Assembly: GCA_963729365.1 (NCBI GenBank)
Contig: CAVSNQ010000016.1
Coordinates: 124,001-188,000 of the forward strand
Direction: 5' to 3'
Source: JASHPR01 sp963729365
Lineage (GTDB): Bacteria > Actinomycetota > Actinomycetes > Streptosporangiales > Streptosporangiaceae
Length of the DNA stretch: 64,000 bases
The position numbers and the translations under genes were made by a program. Positions 1 to 8,030 of the stretch are shown here, one piece after another. Under the pieces are notes generated by a model, which saw only the letters and a program-made list of their open reading frames with translations, had not been told where the DNA came from and made no database searches. Position 1 is the stretch's first letter. The number at the start of each line of letters is the position of its first letter.

Positions 1-84
1 CAAGACGACGTCCCGTCCAGACGAATAGAGACAACTTCCTATGCCGGCTCCTATAGCGCCAGCGCCGTAGATAACATAGCGCAT
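1..84 (-). CDS. Ketopantoate reductase (ApbA/PanE)-like, N-terminus only
   Basis: The last 28 codons before the window edge encode a start Met followed by a hydrophobic strand and a Rossmann dinucleotide-binding loop, V-I-Y-G-A-G-A-I-G, with the next Gly spaced as in NAD(P)-binding folds. This start is typical of 2-dehydropantoate 2-reductase family proteins, which reduce a 2-keto acid with NADPH. The ATG lies 33 bases downstream of the stop of the FMN alpha-hydroxyacid dehydrogenase on the same strand, so the two probably form an operon. One makes a 2-keto acid and the other could reduce one. The rest of the gene is outside the window, so other 3-hydroxyacid dehydrogenase-like Rossmann proteins are possible. 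Confidence 0.6.
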   Translation of the reverse strand, partial: MRYVIYGAGAIGAGIGSCLYSSGRDVVL

Positions 85-117
85 TGATCCGGGGCCTCCA
101 TGCGGGCGTATGCTAGG

Positions 118-1374
118 TCATTGTGTAAACGGTTCAACTGTGGTTCGATCCACGTCACCCAGGGTTGGCCGGCCGAGCTGGGTTAGAGTACTTTCCATCT
201 CCTTCTTCAGCAGCTCAAGGATCTGCATGACTCCGGTTTCCCCGTTGACGGCCAGGCCCCACCAGAAAGGCCGCGCTATGAGACAAGCTTGAGCACCGAG
301 TGCGATGGCCTTGACGACGTCGCCACCGGTTCTGATGCCACCATCTAGGTACACTTCCTTGTGCGCATGCTCGGCCACGTCCACTATTCTGGGCAGGGCA
401 AACAGGGTCGACGGGCCGCCGTCAAGCACGCGGCCGCCGTGATTCGAGCATATGATTGCATCGGCGCCGCGGTTGAAGCATTGCTGCGCATCTTCCGCGG
501 TTAGGATTCCCTTGACCACGAACGGCCCCTTCCACGCATCGCGGAGCCACGCGATCTCATCCCAGGTGGCAGTGGGGTCCATTCGGCGCTGGAGCACACC
601 TGGGCTACGGAATAGGGATACGCTCTTGTTGTTGGCGTCATCAAGCAGGTGGGCAGACCGGATTTTGCCGCCGAGAACGAAATTACTAAGCCAGCGTGGA
701 TGGCGAACACCGTCGAAGGCGGCCCGCAAATCAATCCGCGGGTCGGAGAGCCCATTGCGCATGTCCCGGTACTTACGGCCGCCCGGCGACTTCGTGTCGA
801 CCGTCACGCACAGGACGTCGTATTCCGCATCCTCCGCTCTGTGCAGCAGCCTCTGGACCCATTCGCGACTATTCCAAAGGAACACTTGAAACCATTTCAT
901 CGCGTCGGGAGCGGCCTCAGCGACCTCTTCAAGGGACCGGCTCGCGGAAGCGCTCAGGATATAAACCGTTCCCATGCGCTCCGCCGCTCGGACCGCGGCG
1001 AGCTCACCGTCGCGGGCGACCAGTCGCTGCATGCCGGAGGGGCCAAGGAAGATCGGCAGCTTCACCGGCGTGCCCAAGACAGTTGTCTCGACGGTGCAAC
1101 CAGAGACATCGGTTAGTACCCGGGGCCGGAACAGGTAGCGCTGGAAAGCCTCCTCGTTCGCGCGCGCGGTAATCTCATGGCCGGCGGCGCCGTCGATGAA
1201 GTCAAAAATCGCTCGCGGCAGCCGCTTGCGAGCTGCCCGGCGGAAGTCGTCCACGCAGACCAGGCCCCGGGCTGGACTTGGCGCAGAACTCGAGATCGTC
1301 TTGCGCGTGCCATTGGCAGGCTGGGCCGTCGCCAAGCTCGTGGCCTGCATGCTGTCATGTTGCGATGCGGTCAT
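118..1374 (-). CDS. FMN-dependent alpha-hydroxyacid dehydrogenase (lactate/glycolate oxidase family)
   Basis: A 418-residue protein of the FMN-dependent L-lactate dehydrogenase/glycolate oxidase family, which oxidises an L-2-hydroxyacid to the 2-keto acid. The N-terminus has the family start D-F-R-R-A-A-R-K-R-L-P and F-D-F-I-D-G-A-A. The active-site segment S-N-H-G-G-R, with its catalytic His, and the FMN-phosphate segment D-G-G-I-R-T-G-G-D are intact near the C-terminus. Length is slightly above the usual 380-400 because of a low-complexity N-terminal tail. A weak AGGAA lies just upstream of the ATG. It is divergent from the binding-protein gene at 2.06 kb and followed by a PanE-like gene. 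The substrate cannot be told from sequence. Confidence 0.88.
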   Translation of the reverse strand: MTASQHDSMQATSLATAQPANGTRKTISSSAPSPARGLVCVDDFRRAARKRLPRAIFDFIDGAAGHEITARANEEAFQRYLFRPRVLTDVSGCTVETTVLGTPVKLPIFLGPSGMQRLVARDGELAAVRAAERMGTVYILSASASRSLEEVAEAAPDAMKWFQVFLWNSREWVQRLLHRAEDAEYDVLCVTVDTKSPGGRKYRDMRNGLSDPRIDLRAAFDGVRHPRWLSNFVLGGKIRSAHLLDDANNKSVSLFRSPGVLQRRMDPTATWDEIAWLRDAWKGPFVVKGILTAEDAQQCFNRGADAIICSNHGGRVLDGGPSTLFALPRIVDVAEHAHKEVYLDGGIRTGGDVVKAIALGAQACLIARPFWWGLAVNGETGVMQILELLKKEMESTLTQLGRPTLGDVDRTTVEPFTQ

Positions 1375-2059
1375 TGGCGTTCCTGAGGCTGGTTGCCTGC
1401 GTGAGTGTGGGCGGGCACCCTTTGTCGCGCTCTCCGTTGGAGTCGAGAAATTACCCTATGAATACGAGCTGTGACGCGGTTGGGCGTTGACTCGAGCACC
1501 GCCGCGGCGAGCAAGTTCGTCTCCATTTGATACGACGGCTGATTTGCCTGTCAAGACTGCCTGACTGACAATCATCTCTGAGGCGGCCTGGCGGCCTCTT
1601 GCGCTACTGGCCCCGAACCTGGCTGTCCGCGCCGGGAGCGGGCGGGTAGCCGGCACGCGGACCACTAACGCGGCCCCGCGGCGGCGCGCTACCAGCGGCC
1701 GACACCGCCGCAGGCGGTCAGCCAGCGGTCACTGCGACCGGAGGGCCCGGCCCTCAGGCGCGCTAGCTGCTGACGACGAAGGCATGACCGGTACCGGCCC
1801 GCCGGTGTGGACCGCCGAACCCGCAGGGTGGTCGGCGTCGGCGCGACGGTCCCTGGCCGTAGCTACGCCTCACCGGAGCAAGATCGCAGAAGAGCCCAAA
1901 TCGTATCTTGACATGCAAGTGTGCTTGGCTTACAGTTACGCCCTAGTTCGGTGTCGGGTCTATCTGACTGCTCGAGTCTGTCTGCAATGGTGCGGCGAGG
2001 GGTTGAGCTGACGCACGGCTCGTGAGGCCTTTTGTCGACACGAGGAAAGGGGAACTCGA
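1375..2059. other. Divergent intergenic region
   Basis: A gene-free stretch between the FMN dehydrogenase and the binding-protein gene. The right half holds the promoter at 1908-1936. The middle (about 1670-1790) is very G+C-rich and shows nothing recognisable. Short open frames here have no plausible ribosome site or family match. Confidence 0.5.
1908..1936 (+). promoter_or_regulatory. Sigma-70-type promoter with conserved spacer (regulon motif copy 1)
   Basis: TTGACA (1908-1913), a 17-base spacer and TACAGT (1931-1936) form a near-ideal housekeeping promoter about 120 bases before the binding-protein start. The spacer TGCAAGTGTGCT... recurs almost unchanged at 16037-16065, before the permease gene. 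Conservation inside the spacer, which a promoter alone does not need, suggests an overlapping operator. Confidence 0.75.
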
Positions 2060-3313
2060 TTGAGGATTCCTAGCATGCAACCGAAGTCGAAAGCGAAAGC
2101 GCATATCCATCTGAAGCGCAGCAGGCTTCTTTATGGAGGCGTGGCGTTGTCGGTCGTGGCCTTCGCCTTGGCCGCCTGTAGCTCGTCAAGCTCGAGCAGC
2201 GGCTCGTCTGGAGCAAGCTCCTCGAATGCACCGTATAATATCGGTTTTACCAGCGGCTTGACTGGTCAGTTTGGCGCTGTCGGCCAGGGCGTCAGAAATG
2301 GCGCGGAGGCATACTTCGACGCTGTGAACAAGAGTGGAGGCGTCAACGGCCATCCGATAAAGTTCACAGCGCTTGACGACGCACTCGACCCTAACACGGG
2401 AGTCGCCAACATGATTCAGCTGGTCACCCAGGAGCATGACATCGCGGTGATCGGCTTTCATGACAGTGTCGTGGCTGACGCGGTAGCGCCGTACGCCGCG
2501 AAATTCAAGGTCCCCATGATAGCCGCAACAGTGGACCAGACCCTGGTCCAGCCGGTGCTGCCTTACGTTTACGCGGTAACTGTTCAGACTGCTGAGTACG
2601 CGGGCTCAGAGGTCGCGATGGCGCAGCAGCTCATGAAGAACCACAGCGGCCCGGTTAAGGTTGCGATTCTCACGAGTTCTGATTCAGCAGGGAACCAGCA
2701 ATGGGCCAACAGCGTCGCGGCGATCTCCAAGAGCCTCGGATGGGATGTTATCGATAATCTCATAGCTCCCCAGGACGCCCCGAATGCGGCGCCTGCGGTC
2801 GCCAAGGTGATAGCAGCCAAGCCCGACGTCTTCATAACGGCGCTGGGTAACGACCCCTGGGAGATTTCGGCCGTCAAGCAGCTCCAGCAGGCTGGTGCGA
2901 CCTTCCCCATGATCAACTATGACTTCGCGTCATGGGATGCGCTGCAGTCGCTGCACAGCAAGCAACTGTACGATGTCGCCGCAATCGCGTACGGGACTGC
3001 ATCGGCAACTCCTGAATTCATTCAGGACACGACGGCAGCAAACGTCAGCCCGAACGCGATCTATGTGAACAAGGGCTACCTGGAGGCGATGGCCATCACT
3101 GCGGCGCTCAAGGGCTGCGGATACCCGTGCACCGGGTCTCAGCTGCAGGCGCAGCTGAACAAGTTGAGCATCTCGACTGGCGGGATGATCCAGGGAGGAA
3201 TGCACTACACTCCGACCGACCATCAGGCCGTCAGCTTCATGGCCGGCTTCCAGTGGCCGGCTGGGGCAACCGCACCAGTCAAGGTCGCGTCGAACCTCAA
3301 GGCCGGCACGTAG
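2060..3313 (+). CDS. Branched-chain-amino-acid-type ABC transporter substrate-binding lipoprotein (LivK-like)
   Basis: A 417-residue periplasmic-binding-protein type I (Peripla_BP_6/LivK) lipoprotein. The N-terminus is basic, then hydrophobic, ending in a lipobox L-A-A-C with the lipidated Cys at about residue 40. A Ser/Gly-rich linker follows, then the mature start Y-N-I-G-F-T-S-G-L-T-G-Q typical of LivK-like proteins. It should capture a small carboxylate or amino-acid-like ligand outside the membrane. The TTG start is preferred because AAAGGGGA sits six bases upstream; an ATG lies five codons in. The cognate permeases are 13 kb away but carry the same promoter motif. A strong hairpin follows the gene, which may raise its dosage over the downstream enzymes. 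Confidence 0.9.
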   Translation: MRIPSMQPKSKAKAHIHLKRSRLLYGGVALSVVAFALAACSSSSSSSGSSGASSSNAPYNIGFTSGLTGQFGAVGQGVRNGAEAYFDAVNKSGGVNGHPIKFTALDDALDPNTGVANMIQLVTQEHDIAVIGFHDSVVADAVAPYAAKFKVPMIAATVDQTLVQPVLPYVYAVTVQTAEYAGSEVAMAQQLMKNHSGPVKVAILTSSDSAGNQQWANSVAAISKSLGWDVIDNLIAPQDAPNAAPAVAKVIAAKPDVFITALGNDPWEISAVKQLQQAGATFPMINYDFASWDALQSLHSKQLYDVAAIAYGTASATPEFIQDTTAANVSPNAIYVNKGYLEAMAITAALKGCGYPCTGSQLQAQLNKLSISTGGMIQGGMHYTPTDHQAVSFMAGFQWPAGATAPVKVASNLKAGT

Positions 3314-3358
3314 CAGGCCAGCGCTTGGCTAGATTGGCCAATGTCCGCGCATTTTAAT

Positions 3359-3412
3359 CAGGAAGTCCGCAGCCTTCGCCGCCGATTCGGGGCGGGGGCT
3401 GCGGACTTCCTG
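3359..3412 (+). terminator. Long perfect inverted repeat (terminator/attenuator)
   Basis: Sixteen bases at 3359-3374 (starting CAGGAAGTCC) pair perfectly with 3397-3412 (ending GGACTTCCTG). The stem continues inward through wobble pairs and a G/C stretch. No U-run follows, as is common for actinobacterial hairpins. It lies 45 bases after the binding-protein stop and just before the ribosome site of the next gene, a typical place for partial termination. Confidence 0.7.
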
Positions 3413-3431
3413 CGGAGGTGAGAGCACACAG

Positions 3432-4247
3432 ATGGCGAGTTACGAGACAGTTCTCTTCGACAAGGACGAGGGGATAGGCGTCCTCACGTTCAACCGGCCT
3501 CAGGTCCTGAACGCCCACAATTATCAGATGCGGGCCGAGGTCCAGGCGGTGGCGGAGGCGGCCATCTCCGACGACGACGTGCGGGTCCTCATCGTGACCG
3601 GTGCCGGGCGCGGGTTTCACGCCGGCGACGATGGCAAGGATCGGCTCGAGGGCGGGTTGGAGAAGCTCAAGGCGGACCGGATCGCGGCCGCCGTGGGACG
3701 TCTTGATCCCAACGCCTGGACCGGCCAGATCAACCCTCGCTACTTCTATGGCTACCCCAAGCCCACTATCGCCGCCGTCAACGGCCCGGCCGTGGGCGCC
3801 GGGCTGAGCATCGCCCTGTCGTGCGACATACGGCTCGCCTCCGATACGGCGAAGTTCGGCTACCTCTTCACCCGCCGTGGGGTCATGGGTCCGAGCCACG
3901 GCCTCACCACCATGATCCACCTCATCGGGTTGTCGAGGACGATGGAGATGGCTCTCTCCGGTGAGATGATCGACGCAGCCGAGGCGGACCGCATCGGCCT
4001 CGTGAGCAGGGTGCTGCGGCCGGAGCTGCTCCTGGACGAAGCCAAGGCGGTGGCCCAAAAGATCATGAAGGGTGCGCCCTTGGCGCAGCGAGCGATCAAG
4101 GCCTGCGTCTACAAGGCCTTGTTCGAGCCCGAGGGCCTCGAGGACTACAACGCCCGGATCGACACGGCCCTCACAGAAACAGCGGACCACCACGAAGGGT
4201 TCGTCGCCTTCGCGGAGAAGAGGGAACCGGTGTGGCAGGGACGCTAG
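3432..4247 (+). CDS. Enoyl-CoA hydratase/isomerase family protein
   Basis: A 271-residue crotonase-fold protein. Visible landmarks are the N-terminal G-V-L-T-F-N-R-P, the first oxyanion-hole segment G-R-G-F-H-A-G-D-D, and the second, N-G-P-A-V-G-A-G-L-S-I-A-L-S-C-D. The usual catalytic-Glu segment (G-x-P-E) instead reads R-R-G-V-M-G-P-S-H, so standard syn-hydration is not assured; a hydrolase, lyase or isomerase role is possible. GGAGG lies 13 bases before the ATG, which is long. It is followed by a glycerate-kinase-like gene and lies downstream of the hairpin after the binding-protein gene. Confidence 0.85.
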   Translation: MASYETVLFDKDEGIGVLTFNRPQVLNAHNYQMRAEVQAVAEAAISDDDVRVLIVTGAGRGFHAGDDGKDRLEGGLEKLKADRIAAAVGRLDPNAWTGQINPRYFYGYPKPTIAAVNGPAVGAGLSIALSCDIRLASDTAKFGYLFTRRGVMGPSHGLTTMIHLIGLSRTMEMALSGEMIDAAEADRIGLVSRVLRPELLLDEAKAVAQKIMKGAPLAQRAIKACVYKALFEPEGLEDYNARIDTALTETADHHEGFVAFAEKREPVWQGR

Positions 4248-4280
4248 CTCGTCCCGTGACGACGTGAGTGGCCGTGTCCC

Positions 4281-5279
4281 GTGCATGTGGTAGCCGCACC
4301 CGACAAGTTCCGCGGAACCGCCACGGCTGCAGAAGTGGCGAACCGAATCCGGACCACAGCCACCGCGCTCGGCTGGACGTGCACCACCATTCCCCTGGCT
4401 GACGGGGGAGAGGGCACGCTGGATGCGTTCGGGGGCGGGAACAGGCGCAGTGCCGTCACGGGTCCGCTGGGCGAGCCGGTCGAGGCGGCATGGCGCTTCG
4501 AGAGTGGCACGGCGGTCATCGAGATGGCGACCGCATCCGGCCTGGCTCTGGTCGGCGGGTACGCGTGCAACGATCCGATGGCGGCCACCTCGCGCGGAAC
4601 CGGGGAACTGATCCGGGAGGCCGTTCGCGCCGGGGCGCGCCGGATCGTGGTCGCCGTCGGCGGATCGGCCTGCACGGACGGTGGCCTCGGGGCGATCGAG
4701 GTTATCGAGCGGCTGGCGCCCTTCGGGGCCAACGGGAACGCCCGCCTCGTCGTGGCGGTCGACGTCTGGACCACCTTCGACCGGGCCGCCGAAGTCTACG
4801 GACCGCAGAAAGGCGCTACGCCCGAGCAGGTCGGGCAGCTCAAGGATCGCCTTGATGCCCTTAACCGGCTGTACGAGCAGAGTTACGGCGTCGACCTTAC
4901 CCGGGTTCCAGGCAGCGGAGCGGCCGGCGGCCTCGCCGGCGCGCTAGCGGCGCTGGGGGGCCAGATGATCGGGGGGTTCGACCTGGTGTCGGCCGAAGCC
5001 GGCCTCCCGGACGCCATCGCAGGCGCTGACCTGGTGATAACGGGCGAGGGCCGGCTGGATCACACCTCGCTGCAAGGGAAGGTTGTCGGGGGAGTGCTGG
5101 CGCTGGCGTCGGCGGCCAGCGTCCCATGCGCCGTCATTGCCGGCCAGGTAGACACCGGGGTGGAGGTCCCGGCCCGGGTGGTCTCGCTCGTTGATACCCA
5201 TGGCTATAAGCGTTCGTGGGAAGAAACGCTCGCGTGCATCGACGACGCCACCCGAAGAGTCATCTCGCTCGCAGTTTGA
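4281..5279 (+). CDS. Glycerate kinase family protein
   Basis: A 332-residue member of the GlxK/GarK-type glycerate kinase family, which phosphorylates D-glycerate using ATP. The family start V-A-P-D-K-F-R-G-T-A-T-A-A-E-V-A, the segment L-A-D-G-G-E-G-T and the glycine-rich G-S-G-A-A-G-G-L-A-G-A and T-G-E-G-R-L-D motifs are all present. GTG start 33 bases after the preceding stop, so translation is probably coupled. In a locus of 2-hydroxyacid oxidases and dehydrogenases it may handle glycerate or a related hydroxyacid released by the pathway. It is followed by a regulatory gap, so it likely closes the first transcription unit. Confidence 0.88.
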   Translation: MHVVAAPDKFRGTATAAEVANRIRTTATALGWTCTTIPLADGGEGTLDAFGGGNRRSAVTGPLGEPVEAAWRFESGTAVIEMATASGLALVGGYACNDPMAATSRGTGELIREAVRAGARRIVVAVGGSACTDGGLGAIEVIERLAPFGANGNARLVVAVDVWTTFDRAAEVYGPQKGATPEQVGQLKDRLDALNRLYEQSYGVDLTRVPGSGAAGGLAGALAALGGQMIGGFDLVSAEAGLPDAIAGADLVITGEGRLDHTSLQGKVVGGVLALASAASVPCAVIAGQVDTGVEVPARVVSLVDTHGYKRSWEETLACIDDATRRVISLAV

Positions 5280-5291
5280 TGTTACCTGATC

Positions 5292-5306
5292 CAGACATGT
5301 TGTCTG
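5292..5306. promoter_or_regulatory. Palindrome CAGACA-tgt-TGTCTG (candidate operator)
   Basis: Two perfect 6-base arms around a 3-base centre, 10 bases before a TTGACC -35 element (5316-5321). The position suggests regulator binding just upstream of the promoter of the enoyl-CoA hydratase operon. No bound protein can be named. Confidence 0.45.
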
Positions 5307-5315
5307 TCATGATGC

Positions 5316-5345
5316 TTGACCTGACAAGTGCTCGCGTGATACGAT
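5316..5345 (+). promoter_or_regulatory. Promoter of the acyl-CoA operon (regulon motif-like copy)
   Basis: TTGACC (5316-5321), an 18-base spacer and TACGAT (5340-5345) lie about 100 bases before the next gene. The spacer begins TGACAAGTG, resembling TGCAAGTG in the two strong copies at 1908 and 16037, so it may belong to the same regulon. Confidence 0.55.
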
Positions 5346-5445
5346 TTTTTACACATCACGAGGCGGGTTGCGCTAAGGTGCGCGTGCCTATCTGAATGCG
5401 CCTCGCCCGGCCGATAGCCCTTATGGGGGCTGGTAACGACGATTG

Positions 5446-6237
5446 ATGGGGAGAATGGCCTTGCCGGATCGGGAATTCGTAAGGCTCGAAGTTGCGGACC
5501 ATATCGCTGTCGTGACCTTGGATCGTCCCCCAGTAAATGCACTTAGTATCGGGCTGTATCGTGACATAGCATCGGCCTTCAACGAAATCGACGAGCGCAC
5601 CGACGAGATCCACGTGGCGGTGCTAACAGGCGCCGGCCGGGCGTTCTGCGCAGGCCGGGATCTTAAGACCTCCGGAACCGAGGACCCCGAAGAACGAGCG
5701 AAGTGGGTGAAAGCCGCGCTTAGCTCCGTGTATCACTGCGCCGTGCCTGTCGTCGCGGCCGTGAATGGCGCTGCCGTTGGAGCCGGTTTGGTCTGCGCCA
5801 TCTCCTGTGACGTAATCGTGGCCTCCGAAAACGCCTTCTTCGTCATGCCGGAGATCGATGCGGGGGGCAACCCGAGTATTGCCACTCTGTTGCGCGGGTT
5901 CAATCAGTTCCAGGCGCGCGGCCTGGCCTTCCTCGGTGAGCGCCACACGGCGGCGGACTTCTACCGGATGGGTGTCGTTCGCAGCGTTCTGGCACCGGAC
6001 GAGCTTATGCCAGAAGCGATGCGGCTGGCCGCGGTGCTCGCGGCGAAGAACTCGCTGACGCTCCGCATGGCCAAATGGTCGGCGAACGAGGTGGAGGCTC
6101 TGTTCTCGAATTTCGAGTTCGCCTATCGGGCGATAGAGTCCCGAGTCAGCGCGGTCACGTTGTTTACTGACGAGGCTCGCGACGCGGCCAAGGAATTCGC
6201 TGAGAAGCGCGGCCCGCTGAGCGGTAGAAGCTATTAG
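5446..6237 (+). CDS. Enoyl-CoA hydratase/isomerase family protein
   Basis: About 263 residues with the crotonase fold: V-T-L-D-R-P-P-V-N-A-L near the start, first oxyanion segment R-A-F-C-A-G-R-D-L-K, and second N-G-A-A-V-G-A-G-L-V-C-A-I-S-C-D. The later segment F-F-V-M-P-E-I-D-A-G-G retains a Glu at the place of the catalytic acid. Start choice is uncertain: a TTG at 5443, ATG at 5446 and ATG at 5455 are in frame and none has an ideally spaced ribosome site. It is the first gene of a dense unit running to 13.3 kb (CoA transferase, hydratases, dehydrogenase), so a step in CoA-thioester catabolism is likely. Confidence 0.85.
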   Translation: MGRMALPDREFVRLEVADHIAVVTLDRPPVNALSIGLYRDIASAFNEIDERTDEIHVAVLTGAGRAFCAGRDLKTSGTEDPEERAKWVKAALSSVYHCAVPVVAAVNGAAVGAGLVCAISCDVIVASENAFFVMPEIDAGGNPSIATLLRGFNQFQARGLAFLGERHTAADFYRMGVVRSVLAPDELMPEAMRLAAVLAAKNSLTLRMAKWSANEVEALFSNFEFAYRAIESRVSAVTLFTDEARDAAKEFAEKRGPLSGRSY

Positions 6238-6239
6238 CC

Positions 6240-7031
6240 GTGCCCGAGACGTCGGAGCTCAAGACCGGGCTGTCGTCGCATGACCTGCATCACATCTGGG
6301 TCGGCGGCCTGGATCTTACCGCTGACATTATGGGTGAGCTGACGTTCGCCGAGGTGGTGTACCTGCTCGTCGCCGGACGCCGGCCCGATGCGCGGGAGAA
6401 GGCGCTTCTGGAGGCCACTCTGGTCGCGTTGATGGAGCACGGCCTGACGGCCAGCGCCGTGGTGGCCCGGGCGACATACTGGGCGGCACCCGAAGCGATC
6501 CAAGGCGCCGTGGCGGCGGGGTTGCTTGGCGCCGGGAGCAAGGTACTCGGCTCGATGGAGGAGTGCGGCCGGATCCTCACCCGCATTGACACCGAGGTGT
6601 CGGCGGGCTCGTCGCGAACTGACGTCATAGAAGAAATCGTCCGAGAGTACCGGGACCAGAAGCGGCGTCTTCCTGGCATCGGGCACGCGATTCATACGGA
6701 CGGGGATCCCCGGGCGGCGCGGCTGTATGAGATCGCCGAGGAGTGCGGCCGCCGCGGCCGGCACCTCGAAGCGATGCTGGAACTCCACCGCGTGGCCGAA
6801 GCACGGATCGGCAGGCGCATGCCGCTGAACGTGACCGGGGCCATTGCGGGGATCCTGCTGGAACTAGGCATACCGTGGCAGCTGCACCGCGGCTTTGCGC
6901 TCATCAGCCGGACGGCCGGGCTGGTCGCGCATATTGGTGAGGAGCTGCGGGCGCCAATCACGCCTGCGTTCCGCCGGCAGCTTTTCGCGGCTGCGCAGGA
7001 TCACCCGAATGTCGGAGAGGACGGGAGCTGA
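6240..7031 (+). CDS. Small citrate-synthase-family protein (citryl-CoA lyase-like)
   Basis: A 263-residue protein made only of the core of the citrate synthase fold; true synthases are 370-430 residues, while citryl-CoA lyases are near this size. It has G-I-G-H-A-I-H-T-D-G-D-P-R-A, matching the second catalytic-His region G-x-G-H-x-x-Y-x-x-x-D-P-R. The region that usually carries the catalytic Asp (N-V-D) reads N-V-T-G-A-I-A. GTG start two bases after the upstream stop. It probably cleaves or forms a carbon-carbon bond in a CoA thioester such as a citryl- or citramalyl-type compound. Given the altered residue, activity and direction are inference. Confidence 0.72.
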   Translation: MPETSELKTGLSSHDLHHIWVGGLDLTADIMGELTFAEVVYLLVAGRRPDAREKALLEATLVALMEHGLTASAVVARATYWAAPEAIQGAVAAGLLGAGSKVLGSMEECGRILTRIDTEVSAGSSRTDVIEEIVREYRDQKRRLPGIGHAIHTDGDPRAARLYEIAEECGRRGRHLEAMLELHRVAEARIGRRMPLNVTGAIAGILLELGIPWQLHRGFALISRTAGLVAHIGEELRAPITPAFRRQLFAAAQDHPNVGEDGS

Positions 7032-7034
7032 CGG

Positions 7035-7523
7035 ATGGCGGAGACCCGCAAGGCTGAGCATGAATTGTTCAAGGGAACCAAGGACCTCGCGACGGCCGAG
7101 ATCGGGGACGTGATCGGCTCGATCGAGTTCGTCGTGACCGAAGATTTGGTCAACCGGCTGAGCTGGGCGCTCGATGACTATAACCCGTGGTATTTCGCCG
7201 GCTCGCCGTTCGGCGCCCGGATAGCTCCCGCCACCGCGCCGCTGCAGTTTGACGGCACAATCTTTTATGACTACTACGCCTATCCAGAGGGTGGCTCGCT
7301 GTTCGCTAAGCAGGAATTCGAGTTTATGCGGCCGGTCAAGGTCGGCGAGACCTACAAGCTGACGGGGACGCTGGTCGACATGTACAAGAGGAAGGGCCGG
7401 AGCTTCTTCAAGATGGGAGTCTCCATCACCGACCCGGAGGGAGTGGAGGTCATGCGGATGGCAAAGACAGTTGCCACGCCCGTCAAGCCGGTTCCCGAAG
7501 CAGCCGAGGAGGCCGCAGGATGA
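7035..7523 (+). CDS. MaoC/FAS1-type dehydratase N-terminal-like protein (hot-dog fold)
   Basis: A 162-residue hot-dog-fold protein of the N-terminal MaoC-like dehydratase group, which usually pairs with a second hot-dog subunit to form an (R)-specific enoyl-CoA hydratase. Features are the N-terminal F-V-V-T-E-D-L-V-N-R, the segment A-P-A-T-A-P-L and F-E-F-M-R-P-V-K-V-G-E, typical of the substrate-binding half. The stop overlaps the start of the next MaoC gene in ATGA, so the two are translationally coupled and very likely form a heterodimer. It probably hydrates an unsaturated acyl-CoA made by the CoA transferase or acyl-CoA dehydrogenase encoded just downstream. Confidence 0.75.
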   Translation: MAETRKAEHELFKGTKDLATAEIGDVIGSIEFVVTEDLVNRLSWALDDYNPWYFAGSPFGARIAPATAPLQFDGTIFYDYYAYPEGGSLFAKQEFEFMRPVKVGETYKLTGTLVDMYKRKGRSFFKMGVSITDPEGVEVMRMAKTVATPVKPVPEAAEEAAG

Positions 7524-7990
7524 GCACCATCGCGTCGGCCGACTTCGTGACCGACCCGACCGCCTTCACTCCGATGAAGGTCACCGCGGGCAAGGACCTG
7601 CCCGTCGGGTACGAGCTCGAGCCGGTCACGAAGAAGATCTCGCTGGACAAGGCGCGCATATACGAGGGCTGGCCGGCCACCAGAAGCCGCCATTGCGACT
7701 ACGACGCGGCCCACGCCACCGGGCTGCCGGCCCCCAACATCAATGGCGCGATCGTCGCTGGCGTGCTGGGCGAGCTCTTCATAAAGTTCTTCGGCGAGAA
7801 CTACATTGGCGGGACCCTGTCGTTCAACCTCATCCGCCAGGTGCAGGTCAACGACGAGCTAACTGCCCGCGGAGTCATCAAGGAGAAAGTCGCCGAGCCG
7901 GACGGCACTCGGCTGTTCCTTGACGTATGGCTGGACAATCAGAACGGAGACAAGGTTCTCGTGGGCAAGGCTAGCGGCCTGGCGCCATAA
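7520..7990 (+). CDS. MaoC-like hydratase, second subunit (hot-dog fold)
   Basis: A 156-residue hot-dog protein coupled by ATGA to the preceding subunit. The segment Y-E-G-W-P-A-T-R-S-R-H-C-D-Y-D-A-A-H-A, followed by G-L-P-A-P-N-I-N-G-A-I, occupies the place of the MaoC D-x-N-P-x-H-x-D hydratase motif but is divergent: D-Y-D-A-A-H keeps an Asp and a His. The later V-Q-V-N-D-E-L-T-A-R-G matches the usual P-V-x-x-G-D-x-L strand. Likely the catalytic or structural partner in a two-gene hydratase for a CoA thioester. Substrate unknown. A strong AACTGGAGGAA ribosome site follows for the CoA-transferase gene. Confidence 0.75.
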   Translation: MSTIASADFVTDPTAFTPMKVTAGKDLPVGYELEPVTKKISLDKARIYEGWPATRSRHCDYDAAHATGLPAPNINGAIVAGVLGELFIKFFGENYIGGTLSFNLIRQVQVNDELTARGVIKEKVAEPDGTRLFLDVWLDNQNGDKVLVGKASGLAP

Positions 7991-8030
7991 GTGAACACGT
8001 CGTGCCGCCTCGAAACTGGAGGAACCCGGT

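Noticed and set aside
1784..2011. Small gene before the binding-protein gene
   Set aside because: It spans the promoter itself and has no family features.
3354..4286. 310-codon minus-strand frame opposite the first enoyl-CoA hydratase
   Set aside because: Composition is that of an antisense shadow; the plus strand has a clear crotonase family match.
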